5,209 bases of DNA, from positions 1 through 5,209 of the forward strand of contig JAOZNG010000053.1 in assembly GCA_029933895.1 (NCBI GenBank), in the 5' to 3' direction. This stretch comes from an archaeon (GTDB lineage Archaea; Altiarchaeota; Altiarchaeia; IMC4; QMZM01). A program made the position numbers and the translations under genes. Under the pieces are notes generated by a model, which was not told the origin of the DNA, made no database searches, and worked only from the letters and a program-made list of their open reading frames with translations. This document shows positions 4,237 to 5,209 of this stretch, one piece after another (the first letter of the stretch is position 1; every line of letters begins with the position of its first letter).

Positions 4237-5209
4237 GTGGTAAAGAAGGAGTATGATGTGGTGATTATCGGGGCAGGTCCTGCTGGCATGTTCGCTGCAT
4301 ATGAGCTGGTTAAGAGTGAATTCGGTGGCTCTCTTCTATTGATTGATGAGGGAAAGGATATAGGGGACAGGAAATGCCCTATGGAGGAGACCGGAGTGTG
4401 CGTGAATTGCGTTCCATGCGATATAATGTGTGGTGTGGGGGGTACTGGAACCTACAGCGATGGCACACTCAACCTGAGACCGGATATCGGGGGAAATCTA
4501 GCTGATTTCACCAGCAACCAGAGGGAGGCCCTTGACTTGATAAATAGGGTGGATATGATATTCCTGGAATTCGGCTGCCCTGATAAGCTCTATGGAGTGG
4601 ACGAGGATGCAATCCACAACCTAAAAAAGAAGGCAGCATCAGTCGGGGTAAACTTTGTGGATATCCCCCAGAGACATATAGGCACTGATGAGGGCCCTAG
4701 GGTGATATCCCGGTTCAGGGACTATCTCCTGGGAAAAGATGTTGAGTTTCTGCTGGAGACAAGGGTTGAGGATCTATTGATTGAAGACGGTACCTGTAAG
4801 GGTGTTGTCTTGGTGGATGGGAGAAAAATCAATGGGAGATACGTGCTGGCTGCTCCGGGACGATACGGGGCTTCATGGTTTAATTCTCTCGTGCAAAGAC
4901 ACGATATTAATGCAAAATTTTCAGGGATTGATGTCGGCGTCAGGATAGAGGTCCCTGCCATAGTCATGGATGATATCATAGAAATCAACAGGGACCCGAA
5001 GTTCCATATCAGAAGCGATAGATATGATGACTTTGTGAGAACCTTCTGCACCAACCACCGGGGTTTCGTGGTCAAGGAAAACTATGACGGCGTTGTTGGA
5101 GTCAACGGGCATTCTTTCATAAAAAAAGACTCCGAGAACACCAACTTCGCTTTCCTTGTGAGGGTGGAGTTAACCAAGCCTGTGGAGAATACAATCGAGT
5201 ACGGAATGT
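4237..5209 (+). CDS. FAD-dependent dehydrogenase (COG2509-like), 3' end beyond window
   Basis: The frame is open from a GTG at 4237 to the right edge, giving 324 residues without a stop. The N-terminus has the dinucleotide-binding signature VVIIGAGPAGMFAAYEL (8-24) and the acidic residue after strand 2 (LLLIDEG, Asp37). A cysteine cluster follows (Cys47, 55, 58, 61, 65), leading into GVGGTGTYSDGTLNL (66-80). This last segment, together with VNGHSF and the ENTNFAFLVRVELT segment near the right edge, is characteristic of the uncharacterised FAD-dependent dehydrogenases of COG2509. The substrate is unknown; the cysteines could bind a metal or iron-sulfur cluster. The start is forced: an in-frame TGA at 4228-4230 precedes it, and GTG is the only suitable codon before the Rossmann motif. 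No membrane segment is evident. It follows the DUF429 gene by 37 bp, but a TATA-like box in the gap suggests its own promoter. Confidence 0.88.
   Translation, partial: MVKKEYDVVIIGAGPAGMFAAYELVKSEFGGSLLLIDEGKDIGDRKCPMEETGVCVNCVPCDIMCGVGGTGTYSDGTLNLRPDIGGNLADFTSNQREALDLINRVDMIFLEFGCPDKLYGVDEDAIHNLKKKAASVGVNFVDIPQRHIGTDEGPRVISRFRDYLLGKDVEFLLETRVEDLLIEDGTCKGVVLVDGRKINGRYVLAAPGRYGASWFNSLVQRHDINAKFSGIDVGVRIEVPAIVMDDIIEINRDPKFHIRSDRYDDFVRTFCTNHRGFVVKENYDGVVGVNGHSFIKKDSENTNFAFLVRVELTKPVENTIEYGM

Noticed and set aside
4722..5112. Two minus-strand frames opposite the FAD gene
   Set aside because: The plus strand there encodes continuous COG2509-like sequence including the NGHSF and NTNFAF motifs, so the minus frames are shadows.

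Overview
This window is a compact, gene-dense piece of an archaeal chromosome. Archaeal ancestry is indicated by an archaeal-type lumazine synthase, a Pth2-type peptidyl-tRNA hydrolase, a DUF429 protein, heavy AGG/AGA (Arg) and ATA (Ile) codon use, and TATA-like boxes about 23-37 nt ahead of start codons that mostly lack a Shine-Dalgarno. A euryarchaeal-type organism is the likeliest guess, but the sequence alone does not fix the lineage. No rRNA, tRNA, mobile element, CRISPR array or long repeat was seen.

Layout from left to right. Positions 1-894 (minus strand) hold an RCK/TrkA-type NAD-binding regulator followed, 4 nt after its stop, by the N-terminal part of a CPA-family cation:proton antiporter that runs off the left edge. 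Positions 895-986 are a 92-bp divergent promoter region. Positions 987-1481 (plus strand) encode lumazine synthase (ribH). It converges, with a 6-bp gap, on a minus-strand operon covering 3630-1488: pyrF (orotidine 5'-phosphate decarboxylase), pth2 (peptidyl-tRNA hydrolase, overlapping the pyrF 3' end by 65 bp) and an MscS-type mechanosensitive channel 3 nt after pth2. A very short divergent promoter region then separates pyrF from a DUF429 gene (3648-4199, plus). After a 37-bp gap comes a GTG-started, FAD-dependent dehydrogenase of the COG2509 type that runs off the right edge.

Functionally the window is mostly housekeeping. It carries cation and osmotic homeostasis (RCK plus antiporter, MscS), flavin synthesis (RibH), pyrimidine synthesis (PyrF) and translation quality control (Pth2). 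There are also two poorly characterised conserved proteins: DUF429, and the cysteine-rich FAD enzyme. I see no convincing new multi-gene system. The points most worth a second look are the promoter and start-codon architecture, the pyrF/pth2 overlap, the divergent PyrF subtype, the acidic RibH tail and the cysteine cluster of the FAD enzyme.
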